64,000 nucleotides of DNA from Tricholomella constricta (GCA_013368375.1 JAACJP010000073.1:1-64000); one strand, 5' to 3'; positions 18,716-30,257 are shown, counted from the first letter of the stretch. A program made the numbers and translations. The notes: generated by a model not told the origin, from the sequence alone.

Positions 18716-21142
18716 TCAGTTGAGGAGTGGTGCTCCGTGTCCGATGCATGGGCTGTCCTTCACTGTCCAAGAGGGGGGAGCTGCTGACGGGCTCCGGCTC
18801 CGGCTTCGGCTTCGGCTCTGGGTTCGCTCCAGTGGGGGTGCAAGCAGTAAGGTAGGAGCCGCTTGCACTGGCTCGGGAGTTGGGGGGACAACGTTCACCG
18901 CAATGGGCGCAGCGGGGGACCTTCCATTGGATGATGATGGCGAGGACCCATACGTCCAAATTGCCTCAATGGGGGGGGGTGAGGCAACTCGGGTCCGGGA
19001 TCCGTATGTCCGGACTGCAACCGGGCGTGAAGCAACCATTGGAGTCGCACTGCCTGCCATTGTGGCACCTGCTGTTGACAGGTCAACGTCGACGCTGGCA
19101 GGCATCGCAGCCAGTCCACTGTCATCCATGGCAGGGGGGCCCTGGGGTGCGGTCTCGACTCCAGCCGCTGGTTCTGCCATGGGGGCGGGCTGAGGACCGG
19201 AGGACTCTTCAACCGGCATCGCTTCGACAGAAACATCCATCTCACACTCCACCTGCATCATTTCTGACTCCAGCTGGGCAGGCTGGGATGAGGGAGCAGG
19301 TGCAGCAGATTTCGTGGCGGCGGGGTCGGGACCGGATTTGGGCCCGGGTCCGGGTGATGGGGCAGCCTCAGTGCTTAGGGGGGAGAGGTGTGGTCGGGGA
19401 CTTCCACCTGCAAGTGATGAAGCCAATGGCAGTTCCGCCTGCTCCCAACGGATTGCAGCTTGTGCTGCAGATTCCTCCATGGCTGACACATCCATGTCCC
19501 AGTCATGTTCTGCAACGTGGGCCTGGAGGAATTCCTCCCGTTCCCGCTCCCGCCTGTCCAATTTTTGGTGCACCTCCTCTACGGTGAGGCATCCCTCGCT
19601 ACGGAGCCAGGCATGAAAGTGCTCCCAGTGCGCCCCGTCCCGTTGCTCCCCAGCAATGCGGCAGTCATCCAACTCCCACCGGAACTTCTTCTGCACCTCG
19701 AACATCATCCGAATGTCCTGCACCCGCTTGCTATGCTGGATTTCCAGCTGCTCCACCCGTCGGCTCAGTTCCTCCAGTGTGGGGGACGTTGACGGTCCCG
19801 ATTCTGCGAGGGCTTCAACCCGGCGTGCTAGGTCCACCAGCCGTGCAGCATCGGAGGGAGCGGTGGGCTTCCCGGATCCGGATGGTGGTGGGCGGATAAC
19901 CCGAGGGCCTCCGGACGGACCCGCTGCTACTTTGAAGGTTAGTTTTCAAACAGAAACGAAAAAGAGTCAGACTTTACCTGCTGACTCTGGTACAGCGGCC
20001 ACTGTCCTCTCCTTCCTCCTTGGTGGACCCATGGCACGCAACCGGATGGAGTGCTCACAGGCGCATTTCTGCACCTGGCACCCAATGCAAACATATCCGG
20101 ATCGCGGCCGGACGCACCGGATGTTCTTCACGGTGCATCGCCGGCATTGGGTCCGGTACTCCTGCCCAGGGAGTGTTTCCCGGACCTCAATTTCGTGGTC
20201 CTGTGGAAACGGGTCCACTGTGGGCTCCGCCGAAGGTCCTTCGTCGGCTGCCAGTTCCGTAAAGGTCTTGGACTTCTTGGTGGCACAAGGCTGGGCCCGA
20301 TCTGTAGGTGCTTTCCGTTTCCGGTCGGGTCCGGGAACGGCGGCGGAGGAGGGGAGGCAAGTTGTGCCCCAAATGCTGGGCTGAGCGTCGGGCTGCGCTC
20401 ACGATCTGGTGGCAACGGGGTGCCCACGCGGGTCATGCGGCTTGTGCGGGTCATCTGAGCCTTTCTTTGGACGCCCCCTGCGGTCATCAGGTGAAGGGGG
20501 GGGGACTGGTGATCACGCTTCCGACGCGGTTCCTTCTTTATTTTTCGGTCCCCCGGATCCGGTATTGTAACGGCATTTGTTGTCTGCTTCCACCTTGGCT
20601 GAGGTTTGGGGCGGGCAGGCACAGGGGTTCCTGTGGGAATGGGGGACGGGGCAGGTCGGGAAAAGGGGGCAGGCGTGGGTGCAGGTGCGGGGGATGGGGC
20701 GGGTCCGGGAAGGGGCAGCGAGGCCGGTACGGGTTGCGGAACCGGACTCGTCGGCTGAGGCACCGGGGCAGCTATTGGGAGGCGAGGGGAAGTGGTGTTC
20801 AAAGCTGGTGGTGGTGCTGCCAGCCCCCCCAAGCGTACTGAAAGCTCAGTAATCACCTGGTCCAAAGTAACCTCCCCAGCAGTGAGTAATTTTAATATTG
20901 GGAGTGCCCGCGCAATCTGCGACTGCTTCCGGGCCTGTATGATTTTGGCCGGTGCTCCCTGAAACCTTGGCCACAAGTCTCTCTTGAAAATCACGTTGAT
21001 CAGCTTATTACACCTGAGGAACTTGAGAACTAACCGCTCTGTCAAAAAGGCTGGTGAGCCCGAGTGCATTGCGGTATCGGACACACTCCCGGAGCTCTGC
21101 GTCGATGATGTTCAGTGCAGTGATCAGACGTTGGGAATCCAT
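18716..21142 (-). CDS. Cysteine-motif, AT-hook-like, coiled-coil protein (multi-exon, possibly broken)
   Basis: Best reading: ATG at 21142 (MDSQRLITALNIIDAELREC), a 55-nt intron (GTGTAA to TTTCAG), then a proline-rich region. Next come an AT-hook-like segment (RRGRPKKGS), a cysteine cluster (CRRCTVKNIRC then CIGCQVQKCAC) and a 51-nt intron at 19977-19927 (GTAAAG...TAG). The last exon holds a coiled coil (LARRVEALAES, then LEELSRRVEQLE) and an acidic/proline-rich tail to 18716. Two problems: the frame changes at a run of nine G (20496-20504), and the frame carrying the cysteine cluster has a TGA at 20401-20399, possibly a former CGA. It is either a pseudogene or has an intron I did not resolve. 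The function is unknown; nuclear DNA binding is an inference. Confidence 0.55.
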
Positions 21143-21357
21143 TGTTGATTAAATGCGGATTGACTCGGATTGATCGCAGGAGCGGGAAGATATCAGACGT
21201 AAACGGATCACTAGCAAAAGTTATGGCAGGAGGTGAAATTTTTTTCAACATGTGTCATGTGACCGGCAAGTGCGCTTCTTTTTCCCAGCACATGTCCGGG
21301 AGGGATCTCTCCGCTTACCGGATCGATCAGATATCCAGCCTCTCACTATCGATCATT
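21143..21357. promoter_or_regulatory. Shared 215-bp divergent promoter region
   Basis: The minus-strand gene starts at 21142 and the plus-strand gene at 21358, so one short interval must serve both. It contains CATGTGTCATGTGACCGG and CCGGAT-type motifs that also recur in the repeat array at 22116-22750. No TATA box stands out. Confidence 0.4.
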
Positions 21358-21991
21358 ATGGCCCCTTCTTCAAAGCAATCTGGGACCCAACGACAAGCCC
21401 AACCCAAGCCCCAATCCTCCTTGTCCAATACCAAATCACCTGCTGTATTACAATCCGGTGGACCCGAAGTCTCTTGGCCGTCTTCCCGGGCTGTGCCTCC
21501 CGGATTTACTCCATTCACCACCCCGGATGGCACCTTCATTATCCCGAACCACCTTGTGCCAGCCACAAGGCTGCAATTATTAGCAGATTTTTTTAAACAG
21601 AATCCCCCACAGGATGAAAGCACAGAAGTGAGTAAGCAGCTTACAGAGTTTCCTGTAATCTCCTCATCATTATACCCAGCCTATTCAATATAGCGGATCC
21701 GAACACTATCCGCTCGGTGCGGCAAACGTCCAATCCGAACCCGATCCCGTACGTCATTCTGCTAATCCATGGTTTATCTGCTCAATCACGCGCCTGCAGC
21801 CGCTGACTGAGCAAGAAATCGTGGATATGCATGCGGAAGTCCTGGCGGTGATGGACCAGCAGGAAATTTCTTACTCTGCTGCAGCGCTGCAGCTTTACTA
21901 TGCTGCCGTTGCAAGGTTGGAGAGTGACAGTGGTGCCGAGACAGCATTCGGCAATATCCTCAATCGGTTGAATCCTGCCACACATAAGTAG
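21358..21991 (+). CDS. Two-exon unknown protein, 193 aa
   Basis: ATG at 21358. Exon 1 (21358-21627) is joined to exon 2 (21680-21991) by a 52-nt intron GTGAGTAAGC...TACCCAG; the phase is kept and the protein stays open to TAG at 21991. The N-terminus is Q/S/P-rich and disordered. A conserved-looking segment (FTTPDGTFIIPNHLVP) precedes the splice. Exon 2 encodes a mostly helical C-terminus (LTEQEIVDMHAEVLAVMDQQ, then AALQLYYAAVARLE). I do not recognise the family. Its divergent, closely spaced partner suggests joint regulation. Confidence 0.55.
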
Positions 21992-22115
21992 ATCTAACAT
22001 TGTATAATTGGATATGATTGCAATGCATTGAGATATTCCTTTGATCTGCATGAAAAAACAACAAAGTGGGGCTACCCTGGATTGTAGGAATAGCATCCGG
22101 ATTGCATATATATTG
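21992..22115. other. Downstream flank of the 193-aa gene
   Basis: AT-rich sequence with no ORF. It presumably carries the 3' untranslated region and leads into the tandem array. Confidence 0.35.
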
Positions 22116-22750
22116 TCTGCCGGGTTGGTGCCAGTGTTCCGGATTGGTATATTGCCTGTCCGGCTATGCTGTCAAATTTGTGTATCCACAATTGACAGTC
22201 AAAAATACTGTCCCGGACTGCATTAAGCGGTTCCGGATTGAATATTCACCATCCGGATAGGCTGCCGGATTGGTGCCAGCATTCCACATTGGTATATTGC
22301 CTGTCCAGATATGCTGTCAAATTTGTGTATCCGCAATTGACAGTCAACAGTACTGTCCCGGACTGCATTAAGCGGTTCCGGATTGAATATTCACCATCCG
22401 GATAGGCTGCCGGATTGGTGCCAGCATTCCACATTGGTATATTGCCTGTCTGGATATGCTGTCAAATTTGTGTATCCGCAATTGACAGTCAACAGTACTG
22501 TCCCGGACTGCATTAAGCGGTTCCGGATTGAATATTCACCATCCGGATAGGCTGCCGGATTGGTACCAACGTTCCGGATAGGTATATTGCCTCTCTGGAT
22601 ACACTGTTAAATTTGTGTATCCGCAATCGATGGTCAAATATGCTGTCCCGGACCGCAGGAAGCGGGTCTGGATTGAATATACTGCAGGAAGCGGTTCCGG
22701 ATTGAATATACACCTTCCGGGACGGCAGACGGTTTGGTACCATCATTCCG
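22116..22750. repeat. 145-bp tandem repeat array, about 4.3 units
   Basis: Units start at 22116, 22261, 22406 and 22551; the second and third are nearly identical, and the fourth is diverged and followed by a partial unit to about 22750. Each unit contains GCCGGATTGGT, AAATTTGTGTATCCGCAATTG and AAGCGGTTCCGGATTGAATA. Short ATCCGG/CCGGAT elements recur on both strands. No protein is encoded. Confidence 0.9.
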
Positions 22751-22945
22751 GATCCGTAGTCAGCTGTAGTGAATGCTCAGGTGGGTCACAGCGAGCACTT
22801 TATTGTCGTTAATGGTGGTACACTGTATCTAGTTCGCTACTCTGTTGACAATGACACACTGTGAAGGTGTCCACTACGACACAGAGGACCCGCTCAATGC
22901 GTCAACTACGGTACACTGTATAGGCCCGCTAGAGCGTTGGTCACA
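22751..22945. other. Non-coding spacer
   Basis: Nothing convincing is encoded. The phrase GGTACACTGTAT occurs twice (22814 and 22910 regions), a short direct repeat. Confidence 0.4.
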
Positions 22946-23179
22946 TTACAGTGTTGTGTATGTATGTGATAATTGGGGCTGCGAGCCCATGTAAGTTGGG
23001 GGCGGGGGCACATTTTCCGCATGCCCCTGCACTCCCTCCCCACTTGAACTCGGCCCCGGGTTCAAATTTTGCTGGTCGGTGCGGCTGTCGCCGCCCCAAA
23101 TCACGTCGTTGCTGGAAGTTGGTACTTGGCTGGGGTACATGTTGGTTTGTGTTGAAAGGGTTGAAAATTGGTTGCGCAT
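22946..23179 (-). CDS. Short unknown ORF, 77 aa
   Basis: ATG at 23179 gives a 77-residue hydrophilic protein rich in S, P, G and N (MYPSQVPTSSNDVIWGGD). The amino-acid mix is plausible for a disordered first exon, and it lies just outside the pol fragment G. No homology is recognised, and an overlapping frame is equally open. Treat it as weak. Confidence 0.25.
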   Translation of the reverse strand: MRNQFSTLSTQTNMYPSQVPTSSNDVIWGGDSRTDQQNLNPGPSSSGEGVQGHAENVPPPPTYMGSQPQLSHTYTTL

Positions 23180-23268
23180 CTAGCGCCAAACATATTTAAC
23201 CTTCTGTCATAACTTTTGATGGTTATGTAATTTTCCTGATCACCATGGTCACATGACCGCGCCACATT
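23180..23268. other. Short AT-rich spacer
   Basis: No feature is seen beyond the boundary of fragment G. An LTR like that of E is not present here. Confidence 0.35.
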
Positions 23269-23724
23269 CTAGGTTTGTCGCGGTAATCTCGACGCGCTCT
23301 TCACCCCTTGCAATTCCAAGTAGCAGTCAAGTGCCGCTAACTTGTTACAATTGGTGTGCGGTTCCCAGGTGGTGTCTCCCAGGCTCCACCTGACCTGATA
23401 TTCCACAGTATTATTTTGGGTCCATCTATGGCCCAAAATCTCTTCTACGAACCATTCGTGATTATCCGGCGCCCCAAAATCGTAGGGCTCCAGATGAGTT
23501 CTATTAGGGAACATCGCATCATTCATTGCGTAGTATGGCCGCAACAGCGATATATGAAATGTTGGGTGTATCCGGCGCTCCATGAGCGCCGTAGGTAATT
23601 CCAACGTATAGTTTGACGTGTCTGGCATGGCCTTCAGTACTTTGTAGGGCCCGACGAATTTCGGGCACAATTTACGGGCGCGTCCCTTGGGAAGGTTCAA
23701 GTTCTTGGTGGATAAATACACCAA
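23269..23724 (-). pseudogene. Fragment G integrase C-terminus and chromodomain
   Basis: This continues the integrase of 23850-25472 after a TGA and a frameshift. It carries the GPY segment (CPKFVGPYKVLK) and the chromodomain (VEEILGHRWTQ...YQVRWSLGDTTWEP), both close to E at 4533-4950. The ORF ends at 23269. Decayed. Confidence 0.85.
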
Positions 23725-23849
23725 GTCACCCTCCTTTATTTCTGGACCAGCGGATCGACGCCTGTTTGCCTCGCCATTTGAAATACGCGCGCTTCAATTA
23801 TAGCGTCATGTGCCTCCGCTATGTTCTGCAATGCGCGTTCAGCGTACTC

Positions 23850-25472
23850 TCAAATTCCCTTCGGTATTATGCTATCTGAGCGTATCTCTTTCAACATGGA
23901 CGGCATGTATCCATTATTAAGCTCAAATGGAGCGAACTTGGTGGTAGCCGATACACTCACATTTATTGCGAACTCAGCCATGGGTATATGATCTACCCAA
24001 TCCTTTTGGTCATGCCTCACAACGGCACGAAATATCTGGCCAATACTATGATTGGCTCGCTCCGTCTGTCCATCCGTCTGAGGATGGAAAGATGTTGACA
24101 TTAGGAGCTTAGCTCCTGATAATTTATGTAGTTCGCGCCACCAGCGCGAAGTAAACTTAGAGTCTTGATCGCTTACGATCGAGCTTGGCAGGCCATGTAG
24201 CCTGACGATCTCCCGTAGATATACCCATGATAATTGGGCTGCTGTCATAGTCGTATGTATGGGTATCATATGCACCATACTCGTCATACGACAAATTACT
24301 ACCCATAGATAGTTATATCCCTTTGATTCTGGAAATGGACCGATAAAGTCCATTCCGATAGAGTCCCAAGGCTTAGTTGGTACTGGCAGGGAGTGTAGTT
24401 TCCCTGATGGTTTCTGATTCGACGGCTTGATCTGCTGGCAGTATTCGCACATTTTACAAAATGTACGCACGGTAGTGGCTAGTGATGGCCACCAATACCA
24501 TCGTCGAATATATTCAGTAGTCCGTTCGGCACCGAAATGGCCCATAGTTTTATGGGCTTGCTCAACAATTGACGTGATGAGCTCAGGTTCTCGCGGTATG
24601 CATAGAACGTTATCATTTATAGTGTTCGTGGTCCAAATGAGATTGTCTTTCGTGGTGAACGTACAAAAGTCCTTCGGGTTAGCAAGAATAACTGAAAATA
24701 GTTTATCCTTTGGGTATCCAAGGATAACGTTATGACGGATCTTTTCATCCATTTTGTCTGGGGGAGGAGCAACTGTGTCCCTTCCGAGGACAATATCTCC
24801 GACCGTACGTTCCCGTTCGGTTGGACTCATGCTTTTCTGAGGGTGTGAAGATGGCCCAGATGCGATACTTGGTGACACATCCTCCATTATCTGAGCTTCG
24901 ATATCTCGATCCTCCTGGTGTTCTTGAAGATGCTTGCTTCGACGTATTTCTATGTCTTTCATCGCTCGAATCTCAACTACTTTTTCCACGATTTCATGGT
25001 ATCGTGGTACTGGTAGATCTTCACCAGTAGGATCGATTCTAGCATCTGCAGCTACGAAGTCGTGGACGTCGTAATGACCTTGATGGTTATCGCTCTCGAA
25101 GTATCGCGATAGACAGTCGGCAACTTTATTCAGTTCGCCTTTCACATAGGTAATGTCGAAATTAAATCGCAACATGTATTCCATCCATTGACGCTGCCTA
25201 GGTGATAAATTCACCTGGGTCTTAAAGAATTTGAGGGCTTTGTGGTCGGTAATAATGTGGATTTTATAGCCCACAAGTTTATCCTCCCACTTAAGTAGTG
25301 CTACGAGAATAGCTAAGGTCTCGAGTTCATGCACAGCGTAATTCTGCTGTGCATTAGTGAATTTCTTGGACATGAATCCAGCCAGCTGAGCTTGGATCCC
25401 TTGACCATACATCGCACTGACGCCTGACTTGGAGGCGTCACATATAATCCAAATCGGTTCGCCTGTCTTCAA
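23850..25472 (-). pseudogene. Fragment G RNase H and integrase
   Basis: It contains RNase H (IICDASKSGVSAMYGQG, ITDHKALKFF), a linker, the HHCC zinc domain (HKTMGHFGAERT, CKMCEYCQQ) and the integrase core (GMDFIGPFPES, VSDQDSKFTS, DGQTERANH). It stops at a TGA (23850) where E reads on with an arginine (CGC) at the equivalent place. Confidence 0.88.
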
Positions 25473-26582
25473 GTTGAATCGGCCGAATAATTGGTGTTGT
25501 GCAGCATATATGCTTTATCATTTCAAAGCATCGTTGATGAATTGGTCTCCAATAAAATGGCGACCCATTCTCGGTCATCGCCATTAATGGCCCAGTATAC
25601 GCGGATATATCTGGGAGGAATTGACCCAGATAATTAACCAATCCAACGAATCGCTGTATATCGTTGTAATTCCGTGGAATCCTCCAATCACAAATCCGTG
25701 CCAATTTATCGGCGTCGGGATGAATTCCTTGGTTGTCAATTATATGACCAAGGCAATCGATGCGATCCGAATATAGTTCACATTTCTTCCACTTCAGATA
25801 AAGGGACTGTTCGCGTAATCGCTCGAACACTACTCGAAGATGATCTCATGTTCTTCGATGGAGTTCGAGAATATGAATATGTCGTCCAAGTATACATGCA
25901 TAAACTTCCCAATGACATCCCGAAAAATTGACGTCATTAATCATTGAAATGTTGCGGGGGCATTACAGTCCCCAATCTGCATTATGTTGCTAACATACGT
26001 TCCCGCTATCGTTGCAAAGGCGGTCTTCTGTATGTCCTTCTCGAGGATGCGTACTTGTTCGTACGCATCCGTTAAGTCAATCTTTGATCGTATCTTCCCT
26101 CTGGCAACATCCTCGCGAATGACTTCTTTGTCATTACGCTGCCGTGCGTCCAAGGGTGTTCTCAGGGAGCCATCTTTTTTCAGGATACATAGCAGCGGCG
26201 CTGCTTGCTTCACCGAACGAGGCTCCCACCATTTAGAGTCTGTATACCAATTGACCTTCGCGTAGAATTCCTCGCGAAGGGACATTGGACACCTCGGCGC
26301 GTGGTACTGGTACTGTTTCTCATCGTCAATGAGAGTAATCTCGTGATTGACTTCCAGCCAGGGTGGTAACTGTTGTTTCGTACCACCCACCATATCTTCA
26401 AATTTGTCATGCCATTGCTGGCGAAGTCGCGGATAATCTTCCGCGGTAAGGCCTCCATTGGGTGCCTTACCTTTTCCATTAACCGTTCTTGCAGCGCGGA
26501 TGTGCGCTGTGTCTTTATTGCTGGGTTTAACATCAAACCTAGCTCGTAGTTTTACGAGAGCAAAGTCACTCTCATCCTTCAC
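25438..26582 (-). pseudogene. Fragment G reverse transcriptase, in two frames
   Basis: 26582-25941 holds the RT N-terminal motifs (CILKKDGSLRTPLDAR, KIDLTDAYEQVRI, GDCNAPATFQ). A TGA follows at 25941. The YLDD segment lies between, and 25830-25438 holds the thumb side (LGHIIDNQGIHPD). A frameshift near 25840 separates them. There is no stop at the site homologous to the E TGA at 14200. Confidence 0.85.
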
Positions 26583-26770
26583 TGGTAACCGTTAAACTTT
26601 CGGCTTTTAAACTTTGAAAACTTAATACTTTAAAGTGAAGTTGAATCGCTGTTGTCACCAGATGGAGATGGCCAAGCAGGCCCTTGCCTTGACTTGGTTG
26701 AGGGTGCAGATGGCAGAAAAGTGATGTATTGCTCTGTTGAAATGTCCAAAAGCATATTACTGTGACTAAG
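26583..26770 (-). other. Host flank left of element A with a 46-codon ORF tail
   Basis: AT-rich sequence. From the insertion site of A (26770) the minus strand is open for 46 codons to TAA at 26630, with a serine-rich end. It may be the end of the gene whose upstream part is the BED-like fragment at 46545-47064, since A inserted between them. The frame across the junction is not proven. Confidence 0.3.
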
Positions 26771-27131
26771 TGTTAGGACCTGTGTAGCACGCCGGTTACA
26801 GAGTTATTCTGGAACCACCGAAGCGGACAGGCCTGACGTTTGTCAAGGAAGACGGCCTTCGAAGGGATGTTCAAAGGTCGTGAGCATTGACGAGAGTGTT
26901 CACCGGGGCTTGTTTCGAACGAATAAAGCACAAGTGATACGATTTGTAGAGCCGAGTAAACTGAGAGAGTAAAAGAGAACAAGAAACGAGAACGGGAACT
27001 AGTCGTAACAATTGAGTAATATCGAGGTGAAGAGTCCGAAAAGAAAGTGGTGCCATATATATACAGTAGACGTGCGTGGGAAAGCGTAGTGGGTGTGAGT
27101 TTAGGGGGGGTCGTTAGGGCCGGTCGTGACA
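26771..27131 (-). repeat. LTR of A (3' LTR)
   Basis: A 361-bp LTR, TG...CA, followed by TTACCCCCTCC (the reverse complement of the polypurine tract). On the minus strand it has TATATATA and the ACCTCGATATTA block downstream. Confidence 0.95.
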
Positions 27132-27226
27132 TTACCCCCTCCTCAAGCGTCGAGCCACTGAGACGCGGAAAAAGGTTCGAATACGGGGAGTGTGGCGGTT
27201 GTTTTCTTTTTTGGGTCGTACGCAGT

Positions 27227-27243
27227 CACGTGAAGGGCACGTG
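27227..27243. promoter_or_regulatory. Twin CACGTG boxes upstream of the antisense gene (copy A)
   Basis: CACGTG at 27227 and 27238, spaced 11 bp, 110-130 bp upstream of the antisense ATG. The spacing is conserved with copies B and F although the surrounding sequence has changed. Confidence 0.5.
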
Positions 27244-27353
27244 CAGGTCTAGATCAATTGTGGGTCCGTGTGGGTGATTTGGAGGATCTCGGAGATCGAA
27301 AAAGAGGAAAATTCTGGCTGTCTTTCCTCCTCCATTTCTTTTTTGTCTTCTTC

Positions 27354-29348
27354 ATGTCGTCGTTCAAACAAAATCCCGCGTCCTCCGCTTCTGTTGCCCA
27401 AGTTTCGCGCGATCGGGAGTTGGCACGTTTGTCTGTCGAAGATCGAGCGCGTGTGGCGTTTCTGGACGTTCCCCGACCTGTTTCCCCGGCGCCCTCTCTG
27501 CCTGGAATCGCCACACTTATCGATGGGAGTGTCGGGATGGTCCCCGAGTCCTCCCCTGTTCCTCCCCCACGTCCTGATCCCCGTCTCACCATTCGTCTTC
27601 CTATCCGATCTCGACAGATCCGGCGCCCCCGTTCTACCACTCCTGAGGCCGAGTTCGAAATGGCTAGTGATCCTGTATCGTGTCCGGCGGCCACCTCCTT
27701 ATCCTTGGGGCCTTTGTTGACGGATGCAATTTTAGCGGAAGTGTTGCGTACTGCTGTGCGGGCTCCTCCTTCCTTGGCGTGGTGTGAGGCGCATGCGCCG
27801 GTAAGCGTCGCCCTTCTTCTTGTGATCGAGCCCAACATTTCAGCTGATTCCGTTTCGTGGTCTTCGTTAGTGTGATCGTTGTCGGGAGCGTCGGCTGTTT
27901 TGTCGGTTTCAGGAGGTTCGTCTTCGCGGGACCTTGCCCTGTGTCGATTGCCGTGCGGCGCACTCCTTGTGTTTGCTTTCGTTAGACCATGCCCTAGAAG
28001 TGGCGGCTAGGCAGTTGGGCATCCCTTTGGCCTGGCTCCAATCTCGTGCCGAAGGGTTCTCTTTCACTCGTACTGGTGTTGCAATGTCCTTCACCAGTAT
28101 CCGTCGCGCCTTGCGTTTGCCGCTCCCGCCTCCTCTTCCCGCCGTCTCTTCGTCCGTTGAAGGGTTTGGCTCCGTTCCCGTTCCTCGTGCTTCTCCCCCC
28201 CGTGCCATTTTTCGCGGTAGGCGAGGACAGGGTCGGAGGTCTGTGCCTGTCGGTCGTGGAGGTGCGCACCTGTCCGTTCAGGAGGTGCGCCCTTTGTCCC
28301 TGCCTCAATCTCCTTTGCCCTCCCCCGATGTGTCCGTTTCTCCTGTTCCGGTTCATCGTCTGGAGGCTGCCAGGCGTGCGGTGTCTCCGGATTCCCCTTT
28401 AGCTGGTCCAGAGCCTCTCTTTTTAAAGAGTTCGTCTGAATCGGTCTCTCCCTCACCGGTTCTGCACCAGGCTTCCCCTCCTGCTATGTTGATTTTGTCC
28501 CCCCCCCGCTGCTCCTGCTCTTCTTGCTCCTTCGCCTGAGGAGCACCTTTGTCTTCGGCGCCTCTATGACCAGGAGGTCGCGCGTGCGCAGGCTTTGTCC
28601 ATCCAGGTAGAGCGTCTCCAGGCCGAGGGCGAACACAACAAAGGTCGTTTTCGCGGAGTCCTAGCCGAACTCGCCGACGAGCATGAACGTTTCCTTCATC
28701 TGCAGGCGCAGACATCGAGTGCCGTGGAGGTCGTCGACGTCGATCGTGACGCCGAGGTCGAGGATCTGCGGATGGAGGTTGCGGGTCTTGAGGATGATGC
28801 GGGTCTGAAGGGGCACATCGTCCATCTCCAGGAGGTTCGGGACTATTGGCGTGGTCATGCCTTGGACCTTCGCACTCGCACCGATGGTGAGTCTTTCCTT
28901 TGTTTTCTTTCGTTCTCTTTTTTCACCTCCGGAATTTGTTGTAGCCCTTGACCTTGCGCGTGTTGCCTTCGCATCAGATATGTATGTTGCGGATGGCGCT
29001 CTGCGTCGCGCCCTCGTCGAGATGGAGGCGTCGCCGATCCGGGATATCGTCGACGCCGCTCACAAGATTCTTGAGCAGCATTCTCTTCGCGAGCTTTTTC
29101 GCCCTCCCATCGATCCCGAGTCCCCTTTTCCTGCCTTCGAGCATTTCCTTGCTCTTCATCGTCCATCTCTCACTTGTGAAGACGCTCTTGCTGAGTTCGT
29201 GTCCCAGTCTCAATTGATCGCCGATGACGAGCAGGACATCGCGTCGATGTGTCCTCTGGAGGTAGGGTTGGTTGGGGAGGTGGGGGATGGGCGTGAGGAC
29301 AGTTCCTCTGCCAGTGCAGGTCCCTCCAAGCGTCGTCGCATCGAGTAG
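27354..29348 (+). pseudogene. Antisense accessory gene of A (three exons, one frameshift)
   Basis: Exons 27354-27800, 27913-28886 and 28945-29348 match copy B in intron position, phase and nearly in length (112 and 58 nt). Exon 2 opens EVRLRGTLPCVDCRAAHSLC. It continues with a proline-rich region, then a coiled coil (VERLQAEGEHNKGRFRG); exon 3 ends SASAGPSKRRRIE. A run of nine C (28499-28507) has one base too many compared with copy B and shifts the frame, so this copy is probably inactive. Most differences from B are conservative in protein terms, consistent with past selection. Confidence 0.75.
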
Positions 29349-29560
29349 ACGGTCTTTTTTGCGGTGTCTTGGACTTCCTTCATTTCCTTTGCTAAATATT
29401 TACACTTGAAGTTCGTTTTTTTTTTATTTTTTTATTTTTGATATCGTTTTTCCTTCGTAATGTTGTTGCCAGGTGGTACGAATACATATAACACAGTTTG
29501 TCTTCTTGAAATGGATTTGCGTAATTTTTCGTGATGTGCATGAGTGTTCGTCGAGTCGTT
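29349..29560. other. Convergent 3' interval of A between antisense gene and pol
   Basis: A 212-bp AT-rich spacer where the two convergent genes end. It has T-rich runs (29415-29440) that may serve as polyadenylation context. No ORF. Confidence 0.5.
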
Positions 29561-29898
29561 TTAAATCGTGGGGTCCCGTGGCTTTCTTGGGAAAAGTCGG
29601 TGGAATTCGAGGGCCATGTCTTTTGCTCCTTCTATATTCTCCGCTGGTTCCCAGGTATCGTCTTCGGGGCCGTACCCTTCCCATCGTACCAAGTAGAGGA
29701 CGTGTTTCCCTCGTGTTCGGGAATCTAGGATTTGTCCCACTTCGTAGTGTTCTTCGCCCTCGACTTCGATCGTCTGCGGAGGTGGTTTTGATTGTCCGCG
29801 GAAATTCTCGTGTTCGTGCTCCTCGAGTAACTTGACGTGGAAGACGTTGTGAATCCCTTTCAGTGTTGGAGGTAGTTCCAGTCGATACGCATGGCTGG
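29561..29898 (-). pseudogene. Element A pol C-terminus: chromodomain (left of B)
   Basis: The last 112 residues of the A Pol: HNVFHVKLLEEHEHEN, then the chromodomain (VGQILDSRTRGKHVLYLVRW, YGPEDDTWEP). The frame is cut at 29898 by the LTR of B; the upstream part resumes at 40142. Target duplication GCTGG. Confidence 0.92.
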
Positions 29899-30257
29899 TG
29901 TTAGGACTCTGTGTAGCACGCCGGTTACAGAAGTGTTCTGGAACCACCGAAGCGGACAGGCCTGACGTTCGTTGAGGAAGACGGCCTTCGAATAGGATAT
30001 CCGGAGGTCGTGAGCGTCGACGAAGGCGTTCACGAGAGCGTTTACGAGAACGTGTGAAGCTCAAGAGATACGAGTGAAAGAAACAGAATAGATTGAGAGT
30101 GGAAAAGAAACCGAGAACAGAGACTAGTCGTAACAATAAGCAATATCGAGGTAAGGTGTCAAAGAAGAAAGTGGTGTCATATATGTACCGCGGACGTGCG
30201 TGGGAAAGCGTAGAAGGTGGGAGTTTTAGGGGTGGTCGATTAGGGACGGTCGTGACA
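29899..30257 (-). repeat. LTR of B (3' LTR)
   Basis: 359 bp, identical on reading to 39783-40141. It is followed by the polypurine tract complement TTACCCCCTCC (30258-30268). Confidence 0.96.

Larger units (their letters stand above)
23269..26582 (-). mobile_element. Fragment G: decayed pol of an E-related Gypsy element
   Basis: A 3.3-kb piece without LTRs or gag. It covers RT, RNase H, integrase and chromodomain in the same order as E and is clearly related to it in protein sequence. It is interrupted by TGA codons at 25941-25943 and 23850-23852 and by frameshifts near 25840 and 23740. The ends are sharp, so it is a truncated relic older than the neighbouring insertions. Confidence 0.88.

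Noticed and set aside
22116..22750. CRISPR-like array
   Set aside because: The repeat is contiguous with no unique spacers, the unit is 145 bp, and the context is fungal.
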